From Beroe forskalii (taxonomy: Eukaryota > Ctenophora > Nuda > Beroida > Beroidae): a stretch of DNA of 64,000 nt. The translations under genes and the position numbers were made by a program. Below, piece after piece: positions 22,421-34,300 of this stretch. The notes under the pieces are model-generated. The model was not told the DNA's origin, ran no database searches, and saw only the letters and a list, made by a program, of their open reading frames with translations. Location of the stretch: positions 1-64,000 of the forward strand of contig WFMF01000564.1 in NCBI GenBank assembly GCA_011033025.1, given 5' to 3'. Numbering within the stretch: the first letter of the stretch is position 1; each line of letters opens with the position of its first letter.

Positions 22421-24057
22421 TCCCGCCCTGGCCAGGGCGGTAACCCCCCGCGGTAAAAAGAAAACTGGCCAGGGATATAAGTTAGAGATTTGAGTGTCAC
22501 AGGGTGATATAATATACACTAATATATAATAATATACATGATAATTGGGAGCAAATTTGGAAAGCCGAGATGTCAAGAACGGGAAATGGTAGAGAAATGA
22601 TCGAGGTCAGGTTTTGTTGATCTAAGATGGGAAAATGTTATAGGCTATAAGAGAAGTTCTGGTGACGTCATTTTCACGTCACTATGACGTCATCAACTTA
22701 GCGAAATTTTGTTTCTTTTTTAGCGAAAATAGGCTAATTTCGAGCGCATTTTTCACCAAGAAGGAAAGGAGATAGCGGTCTGATTTTTCGGAACAATTTT
22801 TAGCAAATTTAAAGAGCTTTCAGAAAATCATATGGATCATTGGGCTATCTCGATTTTTCATCGAGATATACGCGATTTTCTAAGGTACGGTGAAAAATCA
22901 ATTTCCAAATTATAGGACAAAACTTTAAGCGAGTGAGATGTCAAGAAGTGCGACTTATCTTGAGATGAGACCGGTCAAAGTATGTTGTACTAAGACGGAA
23001 TTGTCTTATAGGCTATTTGGAAAGTTGGTTTGAGCCTATTTGGGTGCTGTGATGACGTCATCAAAATCGCGTAAAGCCACAAAAATAGCGTATTTTGCGA
23101 TAGAACGCTATTTTGCGCTACTTTAGACATCTGTAACTCAAAGAGTTTTTATCGGATTATGTTTTACTGTGATCTGCTTCTTTTAGACCTCGAGATTTAG
23201 CTATAAAACGAGTTTCAGGGCGATCGGTCGAATATTGTTGTCGTTAGAGGCTTCTAAAAATTGAACTGCAAATTGATTGAAATTATGTAAATGACAAAAA
23301 TTTGTACTGTAGTCCTATTCTGTGATACGATGGTGAACTGATAATAGTTTCTCCATGTCTCGCAGTGAATAGGGATGGGAAATATACGATGGACTAGTGA
23401 AGCACGTGAGTACACACGGACGTTTTGTAGAAATTAGGGGATTTGAAGAAATTGATATTTACACAGGATTTTCGACATGATCACGTTGAAATGGGTTTAA
23501 ATACGACTAATGCACGTGAAATTAGATCTGGTTGCCATATTTCAGCACGTGAGTACACACGGGCGTTTTGTAGAAATTAGGGGATTTGAAGAAATTGATA
23601 TTTACATGGGATTTTCGACTTGGTTACGTTGAAATGAGTTCAAATACGACTTATGTACGTGAAATAAGATCTGGTTGCTATATTTAAGCACGTGAGTTCG
23701 CGTGGACGATTTGTAGAAATTAAGAAATATATCAATTCTAGTAATTCCAAGTTAGAATAACGTAGTTTGGGACTTCGTCTGGGTAAGTTGCGTGGGTTAG
23801 ACTTGCGTGTGGGCTAGTAACGTGGGTTCGGACTACGTGAGGGCAAGTTACGTGGGTCCAAACTGCCTTTGGGCAAGTAACATGGGTTCAAACTACATAC
23901 ATCTGTCAAGATATCACCACCAAAACCGTTGGACGGTTGGTCTAGTAACCCCCCGCGGGTTTGGATGTGACAACAGAACCTGAAAAGAGACAAAATGGGC
24001 TGATCACATCCAAACCAGCGGGGGGTTACTAGACCAACCGTCCAACGGTTTTGGTGG
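22421..24057 (+). mobile_element. 1.6 kb non-coding element, family shared with 62638-64000
   Basis: It begins with the palindrome CCGCCCTGGCCAGGGCGG followed by TAACCCCCCGCGG and ends with a long hairpin (23917-24057). The left arm at about 1815-1835 shows the unoccupied site. The interior has TGACGTCA palindromes (about 22664-22693, 23055), a region common to the second copy, and about three tandem units of roughly 142 bp starting AGCACGTGAGTACACACGG (23400, 23545, 23686). No ORF of note. The class is unclear: ends are not obvious TIRs. Helitron-like or composite satellite carriers are possible. Confidence 0.75.
23917..24057. repeat. Long perfect-stem hairpin at the element's 3' end
   Basis: About 53 bp starting CCACCAAAACCGTTGGACGG and its inverted copy ending CCGTCCAACGGTTTTGGTGG are separated by about 35 bases, with essentially one mismatch (CGCGGG against CCAGCG on the complement). 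The stem includes the same TAACCCCCCGCGG block found at the element's 5' end. Confidence 0.9.
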
Positions 24058-24847
24058 TTTATTCATTTGTAAAATTCTGCATGAAATACTACCGCATTGG
24101 GTATACTATTCATGGTGACATGTATACGTTCTCAAAGCAGTGTTATTGATGATACTATCTGACTTTCAGTTTTTGCTGTGAATTTTCAGGGATTAACCCA
24201 TTTTTGCCCAGTGACCTTATATTAATACATTAATATGTAGCCGCCTCAATTATTGGCTCAATTATTGGCTCTGGAAGCTTTTATTGTCGAAAGAATATAT
24301 TTCAAGCATCAAGATCGTGATTTCGAGGGAAATGGGAATTTTATCTGCAGAAAATTTAGCTTGAAATTGGAAAAATGACATTTTTAACTCAGGCAAATTT
24401 AAGAAATTAGCCATTGCTATCTGAAGCAATATGATATAGCATCTGAAACATCAGAACTTAAACGGAAAAATCGTCAAAAATTGTGGCGGCATAGCAATGA
24501 ATTAATTATATGCGCATTATGCGGATATGGCTCGGCTTATTGGTAAACTAATATTAAATTAAGGTACAAAAGCTTTTAAATTCTGAGACAAATGTTTTAT
24601 GTTGTTTTTAAAACCATTGTTGTTTGTGATATTCAATTTAGAAGATTTCCTTTTATTCATTTTTATTTCGAGCATTTTGTTTCTCCTGATATATCTTTGA
24701 TTTTGTCTGTTTATTATTGAAAGGGAGATGTTATATGAACTATCATACCATGAATCGATTTATAATTTGTTCATCTAATTGAGGTTTTCTATGGTGTCTA
24801 GGAAATGTCTAACTGACCCAATGACTCAGTATTAGAAGAAGTATAAG
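24058..24847. other. AT-rich intergenic DNA upstream of PLRG1
   Basis: It matches 263-1810 of the left arm with many indels. It should contain the PLRG1 promoter. No discrete element recognised. Confidence 0.45.
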
Positions 24848-27800
24848 ATGGCACCAGGTGGTAATATGACACCGGGTGGTAACATGGTACCGGGTGGTAA
24901 CATGACACCAGGCACCCCTAGCCTTCCTACCACCCCAGGGAGGAACTCAGCACCCTACCAAATGCTGGGAATGCCCACCCCTGACAGACAAACAGGTAAT
25001 TTTCAAGAATTTTGCTACAATTTAGGAGGATTTTACTAGAATTTTGATGAAATTTACAAGATGGAAATATCCGTTTACTGCTAATTTACAATTAAATACT
25101 ATTCTTGATACTCAACAGTGTTTTTCCTCAGGTGCTACAACACCAGGCCGACTAGCTACCTCTGGAGCTACCACACCAGGCCGACTAGGCGCTTCAGGCG
25201 CTACCACACCAGGCCGAATAGCAACCCCAGGCTCCACCACACCCGGCCGAATAGCAACCCCAGGCTCCACCACACCAGGCCGAATGAGTGGCTCAACAAC
25301 CCCAGGCCGAGGGCCGGTTCGAAGCAACATCAAACAGAGGTCTGTGATCAGAACCCCTGGGTCAGGGACGCCCGGAGTGGGGACCCCCTCGCGAGACACC
25401 CCTTCCAGAGGGACGCCTAAACGGACGCCAAAGCGTCCTGCGGAGTCCCTGGTCTTCAAAGAGGAGGTGCAGCGCCACACTGGTACGTTATAATGCCTCA
25501 TAATGGCATCTTGATATTACTTATATTTATACTTCAATAGTATCTAACGCTTGAAGATTGGCTTCACAAATCGGCCAGACCTTCCTCATTTCCTGTCACA
25601 AATTTCTAATGTTTGCAATCACCAAAAAACTACCTCCTCGTTTTATAATTGCGATAACGAGCACCCCCACTGTACACACGTTAGTGTTCCGTTCCCTCAA
25701 GAGAACACACGACATGTTCCTCTACGACCAGTGGTCCCCCGTTCCCATCCCGGAGACTCTCAAGGATACCCGCAAGAACTACAAGAAGGGCTCAGAGTAT
25801 GGACATGTCAAGGACATGGCTGCTCCCCTCATAGCAAGGAAGGAGAAAGTCCTTCCACTCGGACCACCCTCAACAGGCAAGTTATGAGTGAAACAACGAG
25901 GAAAGGTGTACAACCCCAGTGATTGAGAGGGAGTGAGTTCGATTCCCTCCCGGACCTTCGGTTTAGAACTGTGTCTCAAACCTAGAACCTGTGTCTCAAA
26001 CCTAGAACGGCTTACTCGGGATTTACTATTCATTACACTTGAGTAAGAAGTAATTAAATCTTCATAATGGATGGCTAATTTGTTTTCATTTCAGGCGGCG
26101 AGTTAGTCCCAGTTCAGAACAACTCGAATACAACTCCTTTACCTGGTGACAAGTCAAGCAGCGCTGTAGCAGTGAACAACACCACTAAAACCGTTACCCT
26201 TGCCTCAAGACGTGCTCCCCTCCCCAAACCACAGTGGCACCCGCCGTGGAAACTCATGCGGGTCATATCCGGGCACTTGGGCTGGGTACGATGTGTGGAT
26301 GTGGATCACACCAACGACTGGTTCGTCACGGGCTCTGCGGACAGGACTATTAAAATATGGGACATGGCAGCAGGGACCCTCAAGTTGTCCCTGACGGGCC
26401 ACATTTCTACAGTGAGGGGAGTAGCAGTGAGCGATAGGCATCCTTATCTCTTTAGTTGCGGGGAGGACAAGCAAGTCAAGTGCTGGGATCTCGAACAGAA
26501 CAAGGTTATCTTACAAAACTAAGTGATTCTAAGTGCTTAGGGCCGGTGAGACTTGAAGTCTAACAAAAACAAAATCATGCACGAAATGAAATGATCAATG
26601 ATCCGTATAGACAGATTGAACCATATAACTTGAATAGTGTTAATTCTTTAAGCGAAGATTGACCTAGAGTCAAACCTGATCGGGACTATCAATGTGATTT
26701 ATTTTAACATAGGAAGTTGGCCGTATGTTTTCGTAACCCTGGTGACGGAGGTTATAAATTTATGACGACAGCATTCGGAGGTATCGGCGATATAGCCAGC
26801 CTTCAACGCAGCTGGCCAGCTGGTTACACTTGAGATTTTAGCCGTCTTGCGCGTCGCGGTCTCAAATTTTATTTGAGTTCGCGTGACGCGCTGCGACATT
26901 TTAGTGCTACAACGACTAATCGATATCTCTGAAATGACGCGCATGTAATTGCGCGCGTCGATCGAATGCACAGTACATTATATTAATTTGCCGCGCACTT
27001 TGACTGAGGTCTTGGCTGTCTGATATCATCTGACCTACTGTATATGAGAGTAGGGGTCCGGTATACTTGCGTGTGCAGTATTCTGTTTGTAAACAGAAAT
27101 AGGCGTGTCAAAACCACTAAAAGCGTTGTGTTGCAGGTTATCAGGCACTACCACGGTCATCTCAGCGCAGTCTACGCACTCTCCATCCACCCGACCCTGG
27201 ACGTGCTGTGCTCTGTGGGTCGGGACGCTTCCTGTAGGGTGTGGGACATGAGGACCAAGGCCTGCATCCACACCCTCACCGGACACACCAACACTGTGGC
27301 AGACGTCAAGACACAGGCCACCGAACCACAGATCATCACTGCTAGTCACGACTGTACTGTCAGGTAAAGTGCATCAACATGATAATTTGGGATCAACCCA
27401 GATTTTGTTTATATCTACCTTTGGAGTGGTTTTGTACGTGCATCATGCGCTGACATGTGCTCATACTTTTTTAAACGGTGTTACGTATGGTCGTTTGCCG
27501 TCCGTAAATTTAAGAAGGCGTTCTCAGAAATTGTACAATGAGACATGATCTACGTCACAATGTAACATTTCATCTGCTCAGGTTATGGGACATCGTGGCG
27601 GGTAAGACTCGGGCTACCCTGACAAACCACAAGAAGAGCATCAGATCGCTGGTAATGCACCCTACGCAGTACACATTCGGGACTGCCAGTGCTGACAACA
27701 TCAAACAGTGGAGGTGCCCTAATGGGGAGTTCATTCAGGTATTCTATCGGTTGTTAGGTTGTTAGATGTGTCTAATTGGTGTCTAATTCGCGCTATGGAG

Positions 27801-28201
27801 AAAATTGGAATATTTATTTTAATCAAAATATTCATTGCTTCAAGCCATTGATTTTTCATGTTTTCAGAACCTCTCAGGACACAACGCTATTTTGAATACG
27901 TTAGCCTTGAATGCAGATGGCGTTTTAGTATCAGGTATTTGTGTTTTCATTCTCTACTTCAGAAATTGTATACTTGTCTAAAGTCATTTGTTTTGCAGGG
28001 AGATGTGGCTCCCAGTAGGGAGGGCCTTGTCGCCGATTATATCACCACAAACTCAATAACTCTCCTATCAGGTGCTGACAACGGAACCATCCACTTCTGG
28101 GACTGGAAGACAGGGTACAACTTCCAGCGTTTCCAATCCCAAGTTCAGCCGGGATCTCTTGACTCGGAGGCGGGACTCTTTGCCATGTGTTTTGACCACA
28201 G
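24848..28201 (+). CDS. PLRG1: Pleiotropic regulator 1 (Prp46), spliceosomal WD40 protein; last exon not found
   Basis: Exons: 24848-24995, 25132-25482, about 25684-25876, 26095-26504, 27138-27363, 27582-27738, 27868-27934 and 28072-28201. PLRG1/Prp46 is a core factor of the Prp19/CDC5L complex in the nucleus. The N-terminal signature [12 protein letters not shown], then [20 protein letters not shown] and WD40 blades ([89 protein letters not shown]) are near-identical to animal PLRG1. Exons 1-2 add about 165 residues of Thr-Pro-Gly-Arg repeats that run directly into EEVQRHT, the normal PLRG1 start, so they appear to be an N-terminal extension. The exon 3 donor is probably GC (CAG|GCAAGT). The final exon is missing, and poor-quality sequence follows. 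Confidence 0.9.
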
Positions 28202-28279
28202 GTAATGGATAGTTATGATCATAGTTGAAGAAATAGATACTAGATTACTACTGGCTGCGCGATTCAATGGATAGTAGTG

Positions 28280-29340
28280 CCACATTTTTATAAACCACCG
28301 GTAATTATTGTTTTGCCACAAAAAACCACTGGGTTTATATTTACAAAATTTATTTTTAAAACCCCCAAAACCTTTTAAAAATTTTTTGAAATATTTAATT
28401 GTCAACCTGGGCCCCAAAGGTCCCCAAGTTTTTCTATCAACACATTTTCCCTTGCACATTTTACCAAAAATTTTTGATCGTTCTCCCTTATCCCTTAATT
28501 TTAATTTTTTTTTTTTTCTTTATTAACCTTTTTAAAAGAAATAACCGGCAATTTGGATATTTTATTTCAAAACATTTTAAATTTTCTTTTGTTGTTAAAT
28601 TTTAAAACCCAAAAATTTTTAAAAATTCCCTGCTTTTTCCCAAAAAGTAGGAAAGGGGGCCCTTTTAAAATAAATGTAAGATCCTTTTTCCAGGAATCCC
28701 CGGGCCTTTTCAACTCCCTTTTAAAATTTTTTAAAAGCAACCGACCATAAAAAAATTTTAAAACAATTTTCCCTTTTTCCTTTTTACCGGTTGGCCTTTT
28801 TGGGAATGGGTATTTTTCCCAAAAAAAAGCTTGTTTTTAACCCGGAAATTTTAAAAAAGCAAGGTTTTTCAAAATTTTGGGAAAAACCGAAGTAATTTTT
28901 CTTTTTCTGCCGAAATTCCCTTTTTTGAAGAAAATGGAAAATTTTTAAAGGCCAATTTTACAATTAAAAAAAAAAGGGGAAAAAAATTACCAAAAGTTTT
29001 TTCCTTTTTAATTTTTAAAAGGGTTTTTTAAAAATTTAAATAAGGGCCCCCAATTGGGGGTGAATTTAATTATTCCCTCGCTTTTTTCTTTTAAACCCCC
29101 TCTTTTTGAAAAATAAAATTTTTTTGCGAAATTTAAAATTAAAGAAAAAAAGAAAAAGAAGAAAAAAATTTTTTTAAAAAACTTTCATAATTCACCAACC
29201 CAAGGAAGGGAATTTTTTTTGTTTTAAACCCCAAATTTAAATTTGCTTTTTTTTTTTCAAAAAACCCCAAAAATTAAAATTAAAATTAAACAAATTGATC
29301 AAAAAAGGAAAATCACAAAACGCAACGTTGAATTTAAATT
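28280..29340. other. Suspected low-quality sequence where the PLRG1 3' end should be
   Basis: The text abruptly becomes short homopolymer blocks (AAAACCCCC, TTTTTAAAA, GGGGGCCC) with almost no CpG or normal codon texture, then returns to ordinary sequence near 29340. This looks like compressed or badly called read ends rather than biology. Open frames here should be ignored. Confidence 0.7.
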
Positions 29341-31339
29341 ATTGGAAGTAAATCACACTCACAGCAGCATTGTGCAGACCGCTCAATTACACTTACTGGA
29401 GGGCAGACCGATGGCAGGAAGGCTTAAAAAAGACTTGGGGATTTATATTACCCAGGTGTCTCGACCTTTTGAGGCGCGGCGTACTGTTCCCGTATCATTG
29501 CGTCAACTTTCTACATAAATTCCATACAAATCACACAACTTTTCGGGTCTTTTTCCGTATCAAGCCCTCCGGTAATCAAGTGGTCTGCATACGTGCGCAA
29601 AGATTCACCGTGGTGTCTCGACCCTTTAAGTTTAAAGACGTATAATTGAGGCGCATGATGGCGCGCAAATGTATTTTGTATAGAAAGAACATTTGCGCTG
29701 GTGTACTTGTACAGTAACCCAAATGCAGCCCGGCCCTGCAAAAGGTCAAGACACCTCACACCAGGGCAACTTAACAGTTGTATTCATATCGGTTTCATAG
29801 CAGTGAGTCCAGTTATATTATACAGTTTCATATCGCTCAGACATCAATGCGAACTGTCTGATAATGATAAAACTTTTTCAAATGTTCAACTCAACCATAG
29901 TATGGTTGGTGTATGGTCCATACACCAGCTCGACAGCACCATTTTCAATGATAATCTCACCAATTCTTATTATTTTTCAAAGAAAATAAGACAATGGGGC
30001 AGATCAGATATTGGATTGTAAGGGCGGAGATCGCATTCCTTTCTTCCCAATTCGTTTCTGAGATCGTCTCCTGTTCAGACTGTCGTGTGACACGTTGCCC
30101 TGAAGTAAAGGTGTTACTGTTAGGAGTCTGCAGCTTGTGTGGCACGTAATAACTTCAATGTAACGCTGAAGTTCAGGATTGTCAGACGATTTAATTGACA
30201 GACGTTGTCTGACGCAAGTCGCGAAGCGGCAGATGTTGCTCGGAAGCGTCTGAACGACTCTGCTAGTCATGGCGCGCACAAGGGGGTGGGGGTCAGTGAC
30301 ATGGGGGTAGAGGGCAGAGTGCCAGACGTCTGGCAAGTTTGGAGCGTGAATTTGAATTGTACTTCTGTGACACGTTACCCTGAAAATCAGAAGCTTAAAG
30401 TTTACTTTTGCGCTACATCACCCTGAAATTCAAACGTTAGATTTCACTCTGTGTAAATGTAGCAGATTTGAAATGTTAAATGTAGCTGGTTAATATGAGA
30501 TGATTCAAGGTAAATTAACTGGGACCGTTGGTCATGGTCCAGAAGAAACCAAAGTGATTGGAATCAAGTGAATTTGAAACAAAATGATTTGAATTACGAA
30601 CAAAACTGATTTGACTCAAACTTCAATCTCTTGAGATTCAAACTTCAATCTCTTGAGATTTGATTCGATTTGATTTCTGAAGAGGGACAGGAAAATCAAA
30701 CACAGAGATCAGGATGGATCATAGTATCACCAGGTAATCCAAACGAGGGTAATGATCACGCGTGACAATCACTCGGTCACGCGTGACAAGTAACGATCAC
30801 GCGTGACAATCACTTGGTCACGTGGTAGGATCACGCGTGACAATCACTTGGTCACGTGTGACAATCACTTGATCACGTGATACCTGCAAAGTCTGGAGGA
30901 AGGGGCGCCGCAAGCTCGGCGCTCTCTCGAGCGCCTCCTGGCGCCGTAGGGTGGGGTGCCTCTCAAGGGGCTGATCTGGTCGACAATCCGACGTACTCAC
31001 CATTAAATCAATGTCGTCACCATCCGTCTGTTTGTGTAGTGACTTGTGAGTGGGTGGGTCTCACAGCAAGAGGAAAAGCAATAGGTACATGAGATGAACA
31101 TTGAAATGTGGGGTGAAGGACAAGTGGACTATATGGCAGGTGTCGCCACCTCGAGAAATGAGAATTCTTCTGAAATTTCCGATCGCGCGGCGTCATGTAC
31201 GTAGGTGAATATACTGTTAGATCAGTATCACACGTGTACAAATTGTGGTTTTGTGGAAATTTCAGACACCGATCTCAGAGGTGGCGACACCTCAGTATCC
31301 CAATATCCCATGTCCCCTTAAAGAGAATATGTTAACTGT
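29341..31339. other. Unassigned region between PLRG1 and EXOC2
   Basis: Several short open frames occur on both strands (for example minus 29511-29759 and 30004-30336), but none has splice context plus recognisable domains. Near 30040-30440 TGACACGTT(G/A)CCCTGAA recurs, suggesting repeat DNA. A GTGAGT donor-like site follows an open minus-strand stretch near 31001, which might belong to an alternative EXOC2 3' exon. Confidence 0.4.
30751..30882. repeat. Minisatellite of GATCACGCGTGACAATCACT type
   Basis: About seven imperfect units built on the palindrome TCACGCGTGA with CACTTGGTC spacers. Confidence 0.85.
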
Positions 31340-34300
31340 TTAGGTGTTGGCGGGGTGTTTACTCACAGGACTGAATCCCTTATCCCCTTCGGGAGAATAG
31401 TCCAGGCAGGAAAGCAGTACACTGTTTCGAACTTTGAAGTTATCCAGTAACATGGTCAGTACGGCTTCATCTTCAGGCCTGCAGAGTAAGTTAGACAATT
31501 TAGGAAACTACATACCATGACGCGTTAGAGCGATGGATTCATAAGGAGCGCGGTTCTGTCTAACGACAGAGGGAAGCTTAGGCCGGCCGTGCAGGCAGCT
31601 CAGTACTATAATCGTTTTAAACAACGATTATCGCGCGATTATCGTTTTTAAAACGATGATCCTTATTAACAACGGTTCCTTATTAACAACGGTGCCTTAT
31701 TAACAACGGTACCTTATTTACAACGTAACCACGTTAACAACGGTACCACGTTAACAACGGAACAACGGCACCTTATTAACAACGGCACCTTATTAACAAC
31801 GGTAATTTATTAACAACGGCACCTTATTAATAACGGTACCTTATTAACAACGGTACCTTATTAACAACGGTACCTTATTTACAACGGTACCTTATTAACG
31901 ACGGTACCTTATTAACAAAGGTACCTTATTAACAACGATCATTAACACGATTATTTACAAAATAATTTAAAACATTTTTAACAACAATTTAGCAAGACAA
32001 CTCGAACAAGAAAATGAAAACTAATGCCAACAGCTGCAGCACATGCCCTTATATATGTTGGCTGACACCACTCCGTCATCTATGACGAACAGCGACGTAT
32101 GCACATTCCACATACCAACTCGATGACGTTGACACCACTTGGGACCCAATCAAGCATGACGAGTGAAGTTACCTACACATACCGACTCTATGACGTTGAC
32201 ACCACTCAATATCAAATCAAACATGAAGAATGAAGTTACGTACACATACCAACATCAAATCAAGCATGAAGAATAGCAACGTTTGCACATTCCAGTATAC
32301 CGTTGGATTGCAATGTGCACTATTTACCTACCATGACCCTACCTATCTGTGTGACCTTGCTTTTAGTACCTTATATAGTGCGCCAACTAACCACAGACCG
32401 GGAAAACAGACCGTGCCTTGTCAAGGAAGCGACAGTCTTGCCTAGCTTGACCGACCGATATCTAGCTGATCATGGAATGCAATTCAATGCGCGCCGCGCG
32501 CTAATTCGATGAGAAGCGCCAAGAAAAGACTAAAATGTTCTTGCGCCTTCCGCACATGCCCCGGTTTTTGGGCACAAAATTGTAACCGGCCGGCAGGTAC
32601 GATAAAATATGCCGTGCGTACCAAAGCAACACATTCCTTCACAAGTGATGACCAGCCCCTCCTACTCCTACCACGCCTTTCTTGACGAGTGATGACCAGC
32701 CCCTCCTACTTCTACCACGCCTTTCTTGACGAGTGATGACCAGCCCCTCCTACCACATCTTCCTTGACGAGTGATGACCAATGACCAGCTCCTCCAACCC
32801 CAATCTCGCCCCTGCCAGTAATAACCAGCATTACTTACGTGATGTCGGTACTAGGGAGGGAGTTGAGCGTTGTGTTCATGGTGGCTCTGCATTTCGAAGT
32901 CATGTTGTTCCGGAAAAGTAGGAGACACGCGGAAATGTCGAGTTTAGCTTGGAGGACTCCATTTTTACAGAACCTATCCACTTGCGATATCATGTTGCAA
33001 ACCTGAAACATGTTTTTACTGCGCTTACCTTAATAAACTGATATAATAACTTCGAACAGTTATTCTCAATGAGAATGGAAATTTCGGAGCTGTAAGAATC
33101 ATACTATAATGATTCTTATAGTATGATTATAGTGTGATTCTTTTTTTAGATTTTTTTATAGGCCGAAATGGCCGTGTTCTCATCAGACAACTGATCATCA
33201 AACAATGATTGCAGCAATAAATTAAAAGAGCATTAAGTTACCTTTACAGTGACATTTTCTAGGAGATGCCCGATTATCCTCTTCAACAGATCCTTCTCAA
33301 TATTGTGTAGCTCAGCTTGCGCCATCACGAGCTTCAGAGCGAGTTCCTGGGCAAGAATAACAAAGGAATTATTGAAATTATCGCTTTCACTAAAATCGTA
33401 TAAATTCTGAAATGTTTCAAAATTCAAATGCAATAGTCTATAGAGGCAGGGGAGGGGAGAGAAAGTTTATATACCTGAACGTAGATGCTGATAGAAGCAG
33501 GAGGGTTGCAGTAGGCCCACGGGAAGCTCCCGGCAGGTTCCAGGAATTGAGCAATATCACCGAACAGGAAGGAATCTTTACTGTTCACATACTTGTCAAA
33601 TATGCTGAAATTTGATGAAAAACTACAACAGCTGAAGTATTGAATTTGTTGAATCAATTTTGATGAATTACCTAATGGAAATACAGTTATTTTATCATCT
33701 AAGACAGAGTCACTTCATTTATACTCAGTTTAATGATTTAATGGGACTTCACGACCCCTTAGTTTCCAAAACGCCCCGCTTAGAACAATCTAGGTGGGGC
33801 TAAGCCTCCACTAGCTCTAAATTCTGTGCAATGGACTTGCTCAGCTTGCTTACCTCCGCTCCAGTGTAGAATAACGCTCCAGGCTCTTGTTGTCTATGGT
33901 ATCGTCGTTAACACTGATGTAGCCGTGAGACTTGAACGTTTCAAGTAGGGTCGGGATAATAGTCAGGATGGTGTGCCGACAGTTGCCTGGGTAAAAGTAA
34001 AATCTCTTTTGTCAAACTTTTCAAAGTTTCCTATTGTAAGTTCTTAATGAAAAAGAAAAATTAAATAAAAAACTTTTATGAGCAGTCAAACAGAAACTAA
34101 GGAGATGGTGTGTCGGCAGTTTCCTAATATAAGAACTAGCCGTTCTTCTTTGGTGGTGTGAGCACTGGGCGTGGTCACTTTCTCCCCGTTTCCTGACACC
34201 ACCTCATTCTGAATGGGAATATGTGTGACAACACCTCGTTTTGGAAGGGAATGAGTGACAACACCTCATTTTGGAGGGAATGTGTGACACCACTTCATTC

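Larger units (their letters stand above)
14897..25112 (+). repeat. Right arm of large inverted duplication
   Basis: Partner of 1-8612. It is longer because it carries a 197-bp MITE (17356-17552), a hAT-like element (20084-21116) and a 1.6 kb element (22421-24057), each absent at the equivalent left-arm site. Its inner edge is CAATCTAGGAGGGGTTCTCC at 14897. Beyond it the upstream exons of the zinc-finger gene continue. Confidence 0.95.

Noticed and set aside
25112-25501. Minus-strand frame with RPGVVEPG repeats
   Set aside because: Complement of the PLRG1 TPGR repeat exon, so a shadow.
28308-29645. Phe/Lys/Asn-rich open frames in 28.3-29.6 kb
   Set aside because: They come from homopolymer-rich sequence that looks miscalled. 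No domain or splice signals.
29511-29759. Minus-strand frame ending CVICMEFM as a RING-like or viral ORF
   Set aside because: Only one CxxC pair is present, with no further ligands and no recognisable neighbours.
30751-32000. CRISPR-like array
   Set aside because: Repeats are contiguous or have non-unique spacers, there are no cas genes, and the genome is animal.
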